A stretch of DNA of 64,000 nucleotides from DATMBF01 sp035559595 (GTDB taxonomy: Bacteria; Bacteroidota; Ignavibacteria; UBA10030). Both the position numbers and the translations under genes were made by a program. The stretch covers positions 4,138 through 68,137 of the forward strand of contig DATMBF010000019.1 of NCBI GenBank assembly GCA_035559595.1. Direction: 5' to 3'. Below are positions 16,712 through 25,612 of this stretch, one piece after another (the stretch's first letter is position 1; the number at the start of each line of letters is the position of its first letter). A model generated the notes under the pieces. It saw nothing but the letters and a program-made list of their open reading frames with translations. It did not search any database and was not told the origin of the DNA.

Positions 16712-19700
16712 ATGAAAAAGACCACTCCAAAGTCCATCAAGATCGCAGCGAAAAAACTTCAAGAAGAGATGTTGTTCCAAACGCTCGCGCGGACAACATC
16801 GTCTGCCATTTTCATCTATCGTCAGAAATTTCTGTACGTCAACAAAGCAGCCGAGCGGCTCACCGGATATTCGAGCAAAGAGCTTCTCAAGATGAACTTC
16901 TGGGATGTCGTGCATCCGGACTTTCGGCAGCTGATCAAAGAGCGGGGACTTGCACGACAGAGGGGAGAAAAAGTTCCACACCGTTATGAATTCAAGATTA
17001 AGAACAAGAAGGGGGAGGAGTTGTGGGTAGATTTCACCGCAACAGCCATCGAATATGAAGGTGAACCAGCAGCCGTCGGAACGGTCTTTGACATCACCGA
17101 CCGGAAGCGAGTCGAAGAAGCGTACAGACAATCGATCTCGCTGCTCTCCGCCACTCTCGAGTCCACCGCCGACGGCATTCTCGTGGTCGATTCCCACGGG
17201 AAGATCACAAGCTTCAACAAGAAGTTTGTTGAGATGTGGCGCATCCCCGATTCTATCTTGAAATCGCGAGATGATGCAAAAGCGCTCGATTTCGTGCTCA
17301 ATCAGCTCAAAGAGCCGGACAAATTTCTCTCCAAAGTGCACGAGTTGTACGCCCACCCCGATGCATCGAGCTTTGACGTCCTCGAATTCAAAGACGGCCG
17401 TGTCTTTGAGCGTTACTCGCTGCCACAAGTTCTCGATGGCAAGAGCGTTGGTCGCGTTTGGAGCTTCCGCGACGTTACCGACAAGAAGCGATCGGATGAA
17501 GCGCTGCTCGAAGCGTATCAGTTCAACGAGCAGGTTATCTCAAGCGCAGGCGAGGGAATTGTGGTGTATGACTGCGATCTTCGCGTGTTGATCTGGAATT
17601 CCTACATGGAGCAAATGACCGGCTTGACAGCGCTTGAGGTCATCGGTCAACGAGCAACCGAGATCTTTCCGCACGTGAAGAAGGCGGGCGTCGACAAGCT
17701 CATGAAGAAAGCACTCGCGGGAGAATTTGTGAAGTCCGGCGACATCTTCTACGAAATCCCAAGGACCGGAAAAAGCGGATGGTACGTGGGAACGTATGCA
17801 CCGCACCGGAACTCCCGAGGAGCGATCATCGGCATCATCGGAGTCATCCACGATCTTACATACCGAAAGCAAGCCGAAGAAGCCAAGCGTGCAAGTGAGG
17901 AGGCACTCCGAACGAGCCGAGCAAACCTCCTTGCTCTCATCGAAAACACAAACGACGCCATTTGGTCCGTTGATCGAAACTATCGGATTGTTACCATCAA
18001 TTCGACCTTCAGGAACTTCGTAAAGGAGATGTTCGGAATTACCTATGACGTGGGGACAGTGATCGTCGATCCACCGACCCCGCCGGAGATCGCAAACCTC
18101 TGGAAGAAGTGGCTCGATCGTGCTCTCGCCGGAGAACACTTCTCAGTGGAATATTCTTTTGGAAAATCGTCTCTCGATGTCGAAGTTTCCTTGAATCCAA
18201 TCATCGGAGAGCAGAACAAGGTTGAGGGGGTCTCGGTGTTCGGCCGCAATATCTCTCAGCGGAAACAAAGTGAAAATGCCCTCCGTGAGAGCGAAGCGCG
18301 ATACCGCCGATACTTCGAGGATGATATCAGCGGAATCTTCGTCTCCACGCCGCAGGGTCAGCTGTTGGACTGCAATCCGACCTACGCCCGATTGCTGGGT
18401 TTCAACTCTATTGAGGAAGCTTTGAAGACAAGCACCTACGAGATGTACGAGCGTCGGGAGGATCGCGATACCTACCTTGCTCTATTGAAGGAGAAGAAGA
18501 GACTGGAGGGATACGAAAGACAGTTGAAGAGAAAAGATGGCAAGAATATCACGGTCATCTCAAACATTGCAGGGGAGTTCGATGCTCACGGCAATCTCGT
18601 GTTGATACGCGGATACCTCTTCGACATTACGGAACTTCGCAAACTTGAGGAGGATTTACGGCAAGCACAAAAGATGGAAAGTGTTGGTACTCTCGCCGGC
18701 GGGATGGCGCACGACTTCAACAATATTCTTGGCATTATTATCGGCTATGCAAGAAGGCTCCAAAGCGGCGAGCTTGATCAAGAAAAGGTTTCCCAAAGTA
18801 TCGAATCGATCCTCAAAGCCGCAGAGCGAGGCGCCGGTCTAGTCCGGCAACTGCTGACGTTTGCGCGACGCTCAACGGCACAGGCCGAACAGATCAGTGT
18901 CAACGAGATGATCCGCGAGATGTCGAAGATCGTCGAAGAGACCTTTCCGAGAACAATTAAGCTCGAGTTACAACTCAGCCAGGATGTTCCACTGATCACG
19001 GCCGACCCGAATCAACTCCATCAGGCCCTTCTGAACCTTTGCCTCAACTCCCGCGACGCGATGCCCACCGGAGGAACGCTCACGCTGTCCACGAGCGCCG
19101 TCCCTGGCAATCAGGTCAAGGAGCGTTTCAGAGAAGCGAGAGCGATGACCTACGTTCGCGTCAGCGTGTCCGACACGGGCATCGGCATGAGCCAGGAAAC
19201 AAAGGCGCGGATCTTCGAACCCTTCTTCTCCACGAAAGAACGGGGGAAAGGAACAGGTCTTGGCCTTGCGGTCGTTTATGGTGTGGTCCGCGCGCTGGAG
19301 GGATTTGTCGACGTTGAATCAACGGCCGGCCGGAGAACGACGTTTTCTCTCTACTTTCCTGTTCAAGAGGCTCAGTTTGCTCCGTCTCCACGAAAAGAGG
19401 CCGGCAAGCCTGTTGCCCGCGGAAAAGAGACTGTGCTGCTTGTGGAAGACGAGGACATGTTGCTCGATCTCTTGAGTACCTTGCTTTCCGAGCATGGATA
19501 TAAGACACTCACGGCACGCGATGGACAAGAGGCCGTTGAGATCTTCAAACGTCACCACCAGGAAATCGCTATTGTACTGAGCGATATGGGACTCCCAAAG
19601 CTTGGAGGGTGGCAAGCGTTTCAACAAATGCGTGAAGTGAATCCCTCCACCAAAGTCATTCTCGCCAGCGGTTACCTCGACCCTGATCTCCGAACGGAGA

Positions 19701-19792
19701 TGATCGCCTCCGGCGCTGTCGATTTCATCCAGAAGCCGTACGTGCCAGACGAAATCCTTCGCCGAATCCGAACGGTGATCGACGAATCATAG
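16712..19792 (+). CDS. Multi-PAS hybrid sensor histidine kinase with C-terminal receiver
   Basis: A 1026-residue protein without a clear membrane segment, so probably a cytoplasmic sensor. About five PAS domains fill residues 20-650, several ending in PAC-like GIIGVIHDLTYRKQAEEA or GVSVFGRNISQRKQSENA. The dimerisation box is GGMAHDFNNILGIIIGYARR, with the phosphorylated His near residue 667. The ATPase boxes are NLCLNSRDAM (N), VSDTGIGM (G1) and KGTGLGLAVVYG (G2). The receiver (about 905-1020) has DEDM, the phospho-Asp in LSDMGLP near 958 and the Lys in IQKPY. No response regulator with an output domain lies beside it. The ligand is unknown. Confidence 0.93.
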   Translation: MKKTTPKSIKIAAKKLQEEMLFQTLARTTSSAIFIYRQKFLYVNKAAERLTGYSSKELLKMNFWDVVHPDFRQLIKERGLARQRGEKVPHRYEFKIKNKKGEELWVDFTATAIEYEGEPAAVGTVFDITDRKRVEEAYRQSISLLSATLESTADGILVVDSHGKITSFNKKFVEMWRIPDSILKSRDDAKALDFVLNQLKEPDKFLSKVHELYAHPDASSFDVLEFKDGRVFERYSLPQVLDGKSVGRVWSFRDVTDKKRSDEALLEAYQFNEQVISSAGEGIVVYDCDLRVLIWNSYMEQMTGLTALEVIGQRATEIFPHVKKAGVDKLMKKALAGEFVKSGDIFYEIPRTGKSGWYVGTYAPHRNSRGAIIGIIGVIHDLTYRKQAEEAKRASEEALRTSRANLLALIENTNDAIWSVDRNYRIVTINSTFRNFVKEMFGITYDVGTVIVDPPTPPEIANLWKKWLDRALAGEHFSVEYSFGKSSLDVEVSLNPIIGEQNKVEGVSVFGRNISQRKQSENALRESEARYRRYFEDDISGIFVSTPQGQLLDCNPTYARLLGFNSIEEALKTSTYEMYERREDRDTYLALLKEKKRLEGYERQLKRKDGKNITVISNIAGEFDAHGNLVLIRGYLFDITELRKLEEDLRQAQKMESVGTLAGGMAHDFNNILGIIIGYARRLQSGELDQEKVSQSIESILKAAERGAGLVRQLLTFARRSTAQAEQISVNEMIREMSKIVEETFPRTIKLELQLSQDVPLITADPNQLHQALLNLCLNSRDAMPTGGTLTLSTSAVPGNQVKERFREARAMTYVRVSVSDTGIGMSQETKARIFEPFFSTKERGKGTGLGLAVVYGVVRALEGFVDVESTAGRRTTFSLYFPVQEAQFAPSPRKEAGKPVARGKETVLLVEDEDMLLDLLSTLLSEHGYKTLTARDGQEAVEIFKRHHQEIAIVLSDMGLPKLGGWQAFQQMREVNPSTKVILASGYLDPDLRTEMIASGAVDFIQKPYVPDEILRRIRTVIDES

Positions 19793-19934
19793 TGCGACGT
19801 CCCGCCTGAAGACCTTTCTCCTTCCCCGACTCCCCCTCAGTCGTTAAATCCTGAATCCACACTGTTTATCCATTCCTTGAATTTCACTCAATTTTTCGGC
19901 ACTTTGAAGATGTCGCTGCATTGAAAATCCGATT

Positions 19935-20699
19935 ATGCTTCTAATTTTTCCGGCAATTGAGATCAGTAAGGCTTGCTGTCTTGAAATCGTTCGCGGAGAG
20001 CCGGGTGCAGAACACCTCTACTCCGTCGATCCTGTGCAGATGGCCATCATCTGGCGTGGAGAGAATGCCAAAACCCTTCACGTCATCGACGTCGATGGCG
20101 TTGAACAAGGGGTTGTGCCCAACCGTGATATCATTAAGCGAATGGTGGAAGCCGTCGACATTCCAATACAGGTCGGTGGAGGACTTCGGGATTACGAAAC
20201 AGTCAAAGATCTTTTCAGCGTGGGCGTCTATCGCGTTGTCTTGGGGACAGCGGCTGTCGAGAATCCCGGCCTTGTTGAGCGGCTCATCAAGGAATTTGGA
20301 GCTCGAAAAGTGGCCATCTATATTGAGTCAAAACAGGGAAGTGTCTGGATCAAAGGAGGGCGCGAGAAGACCGACCTAACCCCTATCAATTTGGCACTAC
20401 AAATGAGAAAGATCGGCGTGTGCCGCTTTGTCTATTCGGAAATCGAGCCCGAAGGGCACGAGAAATGGCTCAATTACGATTCCCTGCGCGAGCTCGCGAC
20501 AACAACCGGAATCCGGGTTACGGCAGAAGGAGGCGTCAAGAGCTACCAGGATCTCATCCGCCTGCAGGACCTGGAAAAATTCGGTGTCGATTCTGCCATT
20601 GTTGGCAAGCCGTTGTACGAAAACCGGTTTGCATGTCAGCAGCTCTGGCGAATCAACGAAGCGCAGCTTACAGATTTGGGACCCACAAGAAGACGTTGA
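19935..20699 (+). CDS. HisA/HisF-family protein with both catalytic Asp replaced by Glu
   Basis: A 254-residue (beta/alpha)8 barrel of the HisA family. HisA isomerises ProFAR in histidine biosynthesis using two Asp residues. Here the first motif is FPAIEI (Glu9 where HisA has PAIDL). The second is YIESKQGSVWIKGG (Glu131 where HisA has LDxRxGxVAxKGW, and Gly instead of Trp). The phosphate-binding features remain: HVIDVDG, QVGGGLRD, TAEGGVKSYQDL. No other his gene is present; PfkB kinase and lysine genes follow. I infer a paralogue with altered chemistry rather than the pathway isomerase, but an alternative active site cannot be ruled out. Confidence 0.8.
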   Translation: MLLIFPAIEISKACCLEIVRGEPGAEHLYSVDPVQMAIIWRGENAKTLHVIDVDGVEQGVVPNRDIIKRMVEAVDIPIQVGGGLRDYETVKDLFSVGVYRVVLGTAAVENPGLVERLIKEFGARKVAIYIESKQGSVWIKGGREKTDLTPINLALQMRKIGVCRFVYSEIEPEGHEKWLNYDSLRELATTTGIRVTAEGGVKSYQDLIRLQDLEKFGVDSAIVGKPLYENRFACQQLWRINEAQLTDLGPTRRR

Positions 20700-20762
20700 G
20701 CGAGGCTTCATTCTGATTGGCGGACCTGACTGCCGGACAGGCAGGCCTTCTATCCCACAATA

Positions 20763-21689
20763 ATGAAAATCACGGTCATTGGTCATTTGTGTTTGGATGT
20801 CATTCACCTGCAATCGTCCGAAAGGACTCGCGAAGTGCGTTCTTTCGGGGGAATCAGCTATTCGCTGCTTACGCTAGCCAATCTCCTTTCACCGCAAGAC
20901 ATCATCTATCCCGTCTTCGGCATCGGCCCGGCAGAGTATGACGAGTTTCTTCAACTCATCGGACGTCACAAAAACATCGACCCGTCCGGAATCTTCACAT
21001 TGAAAGGACCAACAAACCACGTTCACCTCTGGTACAGTGAAAGCGGCGGAGGACGCACGGAATGTTCAAAGGATATTTCGCCGGCTATTCCATTCGACCA
21101 GATCAAACCCTTTCTGGGAGTCAATGGCATTCTGATCAACATGGTGTCGGGCTTCGATATCACACTGGATACTCTGGATCACATCCGCATGGAAACACGT
21201 GACCGTGGAGTCCCCATTCATTTCGACTTCCACTCGCTGACGCTCGGTGTAGACCAAGAGGCGAAACGATTCCGTCGCCCCCTCACCGATTGGAGGCGCT
21301 GGTGCTTCATGATCGACTCCGTGCAGATGAGTGAAGAAGAGGCCAACGGCCTCACTGCCGAGCGCTTCAACGAGGAGACTCTCATCAACCACCTTATGCC
21401 GCTTATGATAAAGGCGTTCGTTATCACGCGAGGCAGTCGCGGCGCAACGCTCATCACTCAGCACGCCAAAAAATTGGAGAGACATGAGATTCCTGCCATA
21501 GATATCCAAGGCTCTGCCGACCCGACAGGTTGCGGCGATGTGTTCGGCGCGGCGTTCTTTGCGCATTTTCTTAAGGACCACGATTATCGCACGGCGGCCG
21601 TTTTTGCTAACGAGGTTGCAGGCCAGAAAGCCGCATTCAGCGGATTAGAAGGACTCGACCGAATATCGGATGCATTCTCTTTTGCATGA
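20763..21689 (+). CDS. PfkB-family carbohydrate kinase
   Basis: A 308-residue ribokinase-fold enzyme. The N-terminal GGISYSLLTLANLL is the substrate-side GG motif. ADPTGCGDVFGAAFF near residue 257 is the PfkB signature with the catalytic Asp; FVITRGSRGATLI precedes it. Such enzymes phosphorylate sugars or nucleosides with ATP. The substrate is not evident. It lies 63 bases after the HisA-like gene and 18 bases before aspartokinase, so it is probably transcribed with both. Pairing with a HisA-like barrel suggests a phosphosugar substrate, which is speculation. Confidence 0.85.
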   Translation: MKITVIGHLCLDVIHLQSSERTREVRSFGGISYSLLTLANLLSPQDIIYPVFGIGPAEYDEFLQLIGRHKNIDPSGIFTLKGPTNHVHLWYSESGGGRTECSKDISPAIPFDQIKPFLGVNGILINMVSGFDITLDTLDHIRMETRDRGVPIHFDFHSLTLGVDQEAKRFRRPLTDWRRWCFMIDSVQMSEEEANGLTAERFNEETLINHLMPLMIKAFVITRGSRGATLITQHAKKLERHEIPAIDIQGSADPTGCGDVFGAAFFAHFLKDHDYRTAAVFANEVAGQKAAFSGLEGLDRISDAFSFA

Positions 21690-21707
21690 GTGCCTTGAGG
21701 AATAACG

Positions 21708-23099
21708 ATGATTGTTCTTAAATTCGGCGGAACGTCTGTCGAAAGTGCCTCTGCCATGAAGACGGTGATTGAAATCGTCTCGCGGGAACGTCACCGCAAA
21801 CCGCTGGTCGTCCTTTCTGCGCTGGCAGGTGTGACGAATGCGCTTCTCTCCTCTGCCCAACGCGCGCGCGATGGCGCACTCGACGAAGCACAAAAGACGC
21901 TGAACGATTTGATCGAGCGACATGTGCTTGTCTTGGAGAATCTGATCGAAACACGATCGACCATCCAGCGACTCATTCTGGAGATTCGCAGACGATTGGA
22001 TGAGCTGAAGACCCTTTGCCAAGGAATTGCGATCCTCGGTGAACTGACCAACCGTTCGCTCGATGCGATCGCCTCGGTGGGTGAACGACTTTCTTCGTTG
22101 ATACTTGCCGAGGGACTGCGCGAGCACGGCCTGGCCGTTGAGCTGGTCGACGCGCGAAAAGTGATGATCACCGACGAACGCTTCGGCAACGCAAACCCGA
22201 TCACTCCAGAAGTCGAAAATGGCGCACGGACCCATTTTCTCCCTCACCTCGAATCGGGAGCCATTGTCGTGACGCAAGGATACATTGGAGCAACCAAGAA
22301 CGGTGCAACGACAACGCTCGGACGCGGGGGATCCGACTACTCGGCTGCAATCTTCGGCGCTGCGTGCGAAGCTGAAGAAATTCAAATCTGGACCGACGTC
22401 GATGGCGTGATGACGGCCGATCCCCGTATTGTTCCTTCGGCGAAGAAGCTTAAGGTCATCTCCTTCCGCGAGGCCTCGGAGCTTGCGTACTTCGGGGCGA
22501 AAGTGCTACATCCAAGCACAATTCTGCCGGCGGTCTCGAGGAATATTCCGGTCTTCGTCCTCAACTCGCGCCGACCAAACGCTTCGGGTACGCTCATCGT
22601 TGCCGACCCACCGAAAGCGAATGTTCCGGTCAAATCCATCGCATCAAAGCGCGGGATCACGGTCATCAACATCCAATCGACCCGCATGCTGATGGCATAC
22701 GGCTATCTTGAATCAATCTTCGCCGTGTTTAACCGCCACAAGACTCCGGTCGATCTCGTCAGCACGTCAGAAGTTGCGGTATCGCTCACGATCGATTCGA
22801 AGGAACGGCTTGAAGCAATTGTTCAGGATTTGCAGCAATTCGCCGATGTGAGTGTGTTTGAGAACAAGGCCATCCTCTGCATCGTCGGCGAGCAGATGCA
22901 TTCGACAGTCGGCGTTGCCGACAGGATCTTTCATGCCCTCGGCGATATCAATGTGATGATGATCTCCCAAGGCGCCTCTGAAATCAACATGAGTCTGGTC
23001 ATCGATGAATCCCTTGTGAACGAGGCGGTGAGACGATTACACAAAGAATTCTTCGAACCGGTTCCTGCCCTCGAGCTTTTCGAAACAGTCAATGGTTAG
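21708..23099 (+). CDS. lysC: Aspartate kinase (monofunctional)
   Basis: A 463-residue enzyme making aspartyl phosphate, the first step to lysine, threonine and methionine. VLKFGGTSVES is the amino-acid kinase opening. TLGRGGSDYSA and WTDVDGVMTADPRIV form the active site. The C-terminal part from about residue 310 holds two ACT domains (TVINIQSTRML; AILCIVGEQM), the usual allosteric site for lysine or threonine. dapB follows after six bases. There is no homoserine dehydrogenase fusion. The gene symbol follows context; thrA/lysC alternatives cannot be separated by sequence alone. Confidence 0.93.
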   Translation: MIVLKFGGTSVESASAMKTVIEIVSRERHRKPLVVLSALAGVTNALLSSAQRARDGALDEAQKTLNDLIERHVLVLENLIETRSTIQRLILEIRRRLDELKTLCQGIAILGELTNRSLDAIASVGERLSSLILAEGLREHGLAVELVDARKVMITDERFGNANPITPEVENGARTHFLPHLESGAIVVTQGYIGATKNGATTTLGRGGSDYSAAIFGAACEAEEIQIWTDVDGVMTADPRIVPSAKKLKVISFREASELAYFGAKVLHPSTILPAVSRNIPVFVLNSRRPNASGTLIVADPPKANVPVKSIASKRGITVINIQSTRMLMAYGYLESIFAVFNRHKTPVDLVSTSEVAVSLTIDSKERLEAIVQDLQQFADVSVFENKAILCIVGEQMHSTVGVADRIFHALGDINVMMISQGASEINMSLVIDESLVNEAVRRLHKEFFEPVPALELFETVNG

Positions 23100-23105
23100 T
23101 CGGAG

Positions 23106-23843
23106 ATGAACATTATCCTCTACGGCTACGGAAACATGGGGAAAGAGATTGAGCGACTCGCGCTTGAACGGGGGATGAACGTCCTTGCCCATGTCAATAC
23201 AAAAACGGGACTCGACAAGGATTCCCTTGCGAAAGCGGATGTTGTACTCCATTTTGCCACCGCCGCAACCGTGCTTCGTGCTGTTAATCAAATCACCGAT
23301 GCAAGAAAGAGCATCGTCATCGGCACGACGGGATGGCAAAGCGAATTCGCCACGGTAAAATCGATCGTCCAAAAAGCGGGCGTTGGAATGGTATACAGCG
23401 CAAACTTCTCGATAGGGGTTGCACTCTTTCATGAAGTAGTCAGGCGAGCAGGACACCTGCTCAATTCGCATCCACAATATGACGCCGCGATCTTTGAGTC
23501 CCACCACAAGGACAAACTTGACGCGCCAAGCGGCACGGCAGTAACCTTGGCGAAGAGTCTCATGGAGGTGTTCAAACGGAAGAAGGAGATTCTCGAGGGT
23601 AACCCAAAAGGAAAGATCAAGCCTGATCAACTCCAGATCGCATCACTGCGCATGGGCACCACTGTTGGCACGCATACCGTCCGGTTCGATTCAAGCGCAG
23701 ATACCATCACTCTCATGCATGAGGCCAAAAACCGAACAGGGTTCGCATACGGTGCCCTGTTGGCGGCAGAATGGATCAAAGGCAAGCAGGGAGTCTTTAC
23801 ATTTCAGGATGTTGTGGACGAACTCATCAAACCAAAAGAGTAA
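23106..23843 (+). CDS. dapB: 4-hydroxy-tetrahydrodipicolinate reductase
   Basis: A 245-residue NAD(P)H-dependent reductase of the diaminopimelate route to lysine and peptidoglycan. The Rossmann start is NIILYGYGNMGKEI. IGTTGW and YSANFSIGV follow, and the catalytic block is ESHHKDKLDAPSGTA with the His-His and Lys that bind substrate. GTTVGTHTVRF is also conserved. It sits between aspartokinase and dapA with very short gaps, so it belongs to one lysine operon. Confidence 0.94.
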   Translation: MNIILYGYGNMGKEIERLALERGMNVLAHVNTKTGLDKDSLAKADVVLHFATAATVLRAVNQITDARKSIVIGTTGWQSEFATVKSIVQKAGVGMVYSANFSIGVALFHEVVRRAGHLLNSHPQYDAAIFESHHKDKLDAPSGTAVTLAKSLMEVFKRKKEILEGNPKGKIKPDQLQIASLRMGTTVGTHTVRFDSSADTITLMHEAKNRTGFAYGALLAAEWIKGKQGVFTFQDVVDELIKPKE

Positions 23844-23852
23844 GGGAGTGGA

Positions 23853-24767
23853 ATGAGGATGAAGCGAAAGAAGAAGTTCCAGGGTACCGCAACTGCACTC
23901 GTCACCCCCTTCCGTCAGGATGGATCTCTCGACGAATCAACGCTTCGCAAACTCGTCGACTGGCAGATTGCAAGCGGCGTTGAGGGACTCGTTCCGTGCG
24001 GCACAACGGGCGAAAATCCGACCCTCAGCGATAATGAACACCGGCGCGTTGTCGAAGTCGTCATTGAGCAAACGCGAGGCAGAGCAGTTGTCATCGCAGG
24101 TGCCGGCAGCAACGACACGAACAAAGCTATCAAGCTGGCAAAGTTTGCCGAGGAGGCCGGAGCCGATTACGCTTTGGTGGTCGGACCGTATTACAACAAG
24201 CCCACGCAAGAGGGCTATTATCAACACTTCAAAGCTGTTGCCGACGCTGTCGAAATCCCGATCATCATCTACAATGTCCCGGGGCGTACAGGCGGGAACA
24301 TCGAACCCACCACCGTCCTTCGCCTTGCCGAAAGGGTCGAGAACATTGTTGGCGTCAAAGAAGCGTCTGGCAATATCGGACAGATTATGGAAATTGCACG
24401 AAGGAAGCCGGCGCACTTCTCACTTCTTTCGGGAGACGATGCGATCACTCTCCCTCTCATGGCCGTCGGCGGAGATGGATGCATCTCGGTCGCCGCCAAT
24501 GAAGTGCCGAAGGAATTCTCCGATCTGGTTCGTCTATGCCTCAAGGGGAAATGGAAAAAGGCATTAACGATTCATAACAAATTGCTTGATTTAATGAACG
24601 TGAACTTCATTGAATCCAATCCGATTCCGGTGAAGGCCGCTCTAGCGATGATGGGAAGGATCTCTGAAGTCTACCGGCTACCGCTCGTTCCTCTAAGCGA
24701 CAAAAACAGGGAGAAACTGAAGTCGGTACTCTCCGAACTCGATTTGATTGAGGTAACCCAGAAGTGA
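23853..24767 (+). CDS. dapA: 4-hydroxy-tetrahydrodipicolinate synthase
   Basis: A 304-residue class I aldolase-fold enzyme condensing pyruvate with aspartate semialdehyde. CGTTGENPTLS is the substrate loop, YNVPGRTGGNI carries the conserved Tyr, and GVKEASGNIGQI holds the Schiff-base Lys. The ribosome site GGGAG precedes the ATG at 23853; a second ATG two codons later is also possible. The stop overlaps the GTG start of dapD. The N-terminal basic stretch MRMKRKKK is a slight extension compared with the usual start. Confidence 0.95.
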   Translation: MRMKRKKKFQGTATALVTPFRQDGSLDESTLRKLVDWQIASGVEGLVPCGTTGENPTLSDNEHRRVVEVVIEQTRGRAVVIAGAGSNDTNKAIKLAKFAEEAGADYALVVGPYYNKPTQEGYYQHFKAVADAVEIPIIIYNVPGRTGGNIEPTTVLRLAERVENIVGVKEASGNIGQIMEIARRKPAHFSLLSGDDAITLPLMAVGGDGCISVAANEVPKEFSDLVRLCLKGKWKKALTIHNKLLDLMNVNFIESNPIPVKAALAMMGRISEVYRLPLVPLSDKNREKLKSVLSELDLIEVTQK

Positions 24768-25612
24768 ATCTTAAAGAGCAGATCGAACAATACTTTTCCC
24801 AAGACCCCAAATCGCTCGACCGCGCAGGAGCGCTTCGAGCATTTCACGAGCTCAAGTTCTTTCTCAACGGCGGAGAAATACGCGCGGCAACGCGCACCGA
24901 CGACCCCAACGTGCTTGGAGGTTGGACGGTCAATAGCTGGGTAAAGATGGGGATTCTTCTCGGATTCCGGCTCGGTGAGCTTACCGACTATTCCCTCAGC
25001 GACCATTTTCGATTCTTCGACAAGAATACGTTCCCGCTCAAGCGATTAACAGTCGAACACCAGGTTCGTGTCGTTCCGGGCGGAACGTCGATACGAGACG
25101 GCTGCTACATTGCCAAGAGCGTCGTGATCATGCCGCCGGCGTACGTCAACGTTGGAGCGTTTGTGGACGAGGGAACAATGATCGACTCCCATGCACTCGT
25201 CGGATCGTGTGCGCAACTCGGAAAACGTGTGCATCTTAGCGCCGCTGCGCAAATCGGAGGAGTGCTCGAGCCTGTCGGTTCGTTGCCAGTCATTATCGAG
25301 GACGATGTGCTCATCGGAGGCAACTGTGGCGTCTATGAAGGGACGGTGGTTAAACGCCGCGCGGTGCTTGGAGCAGGCGTCGTTCTCACGCGCTCTACTC
25401 CCGTTGTTGATCTCGTCAGAGAGCAGACCTATCGGGGAAGCGCAGAGAGGCCGCTGGTGATTCCTGAGGGGGCTGTCGTTGTGCAAGGGAGTCGGCACAT
25501 CGATGCCCCGTACGCAAAGCAGCATCACATCGCGATTTACACACCGGTAATTATCAAGTATCGCGACGAGGGGACTGACGCAGCGACGGCGTTAGAAGAG
25601 AGTCTCCGATGA
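24764..25612 (+). CDS. dapD: 2,3,4,5-tetrahydropyridine-2,6-dicarboxylate N-succinyltransferase
   Basis: A 282-residue left-handed beta-helix transferase using succinyl-CoA. The start codon is GTG and overlaps the dapA stop by four bases. Hexapeptide repeats run through residues 105-225 (VVIMPPAYVNVGAFVDEGTM; IEDDVLIGGNCGVYEG). GGTSIRDGCY and the end YTPVIIKYRDEGTD are typical of DapD. It shows that this organism uses the succinylase branch of lysine synthesis. The matching aminotransferase and desuccinylase are not in the window. Confidence 0.94.
   Translation: MNLKEQIEQYFSQDPKSLDRAGALRAFHELKFFLNGGEIRAATRTDDPNVLGGWTVNSWVKMGILLGFRLGELTDYSLSDHFRFFDKNTFPLKRLTVEHQVRVVPGGTSIRDGCYIAKSVVIMPPAYVNVGAFVDEGTMIDSHALVGSCAQLGKRVHLSAAAQIGGVLEPVGSLPVIIEDDVLIGGNCGVYEGTVVKRRAVLGAGVVLTRSTPVVDLVREQTYRGSAERPLVIPEGAVVVQGSRHIDAPYAKQHHIAIYTPVIIKYRDEGTDAATALEESLR

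Noticed and set aside
19935..20699. Calling this gene hisA of the histidine pathway
   Set aside because: Both catalytic Asp are Glu, the conserved Trp is lost and there is no his operon context.
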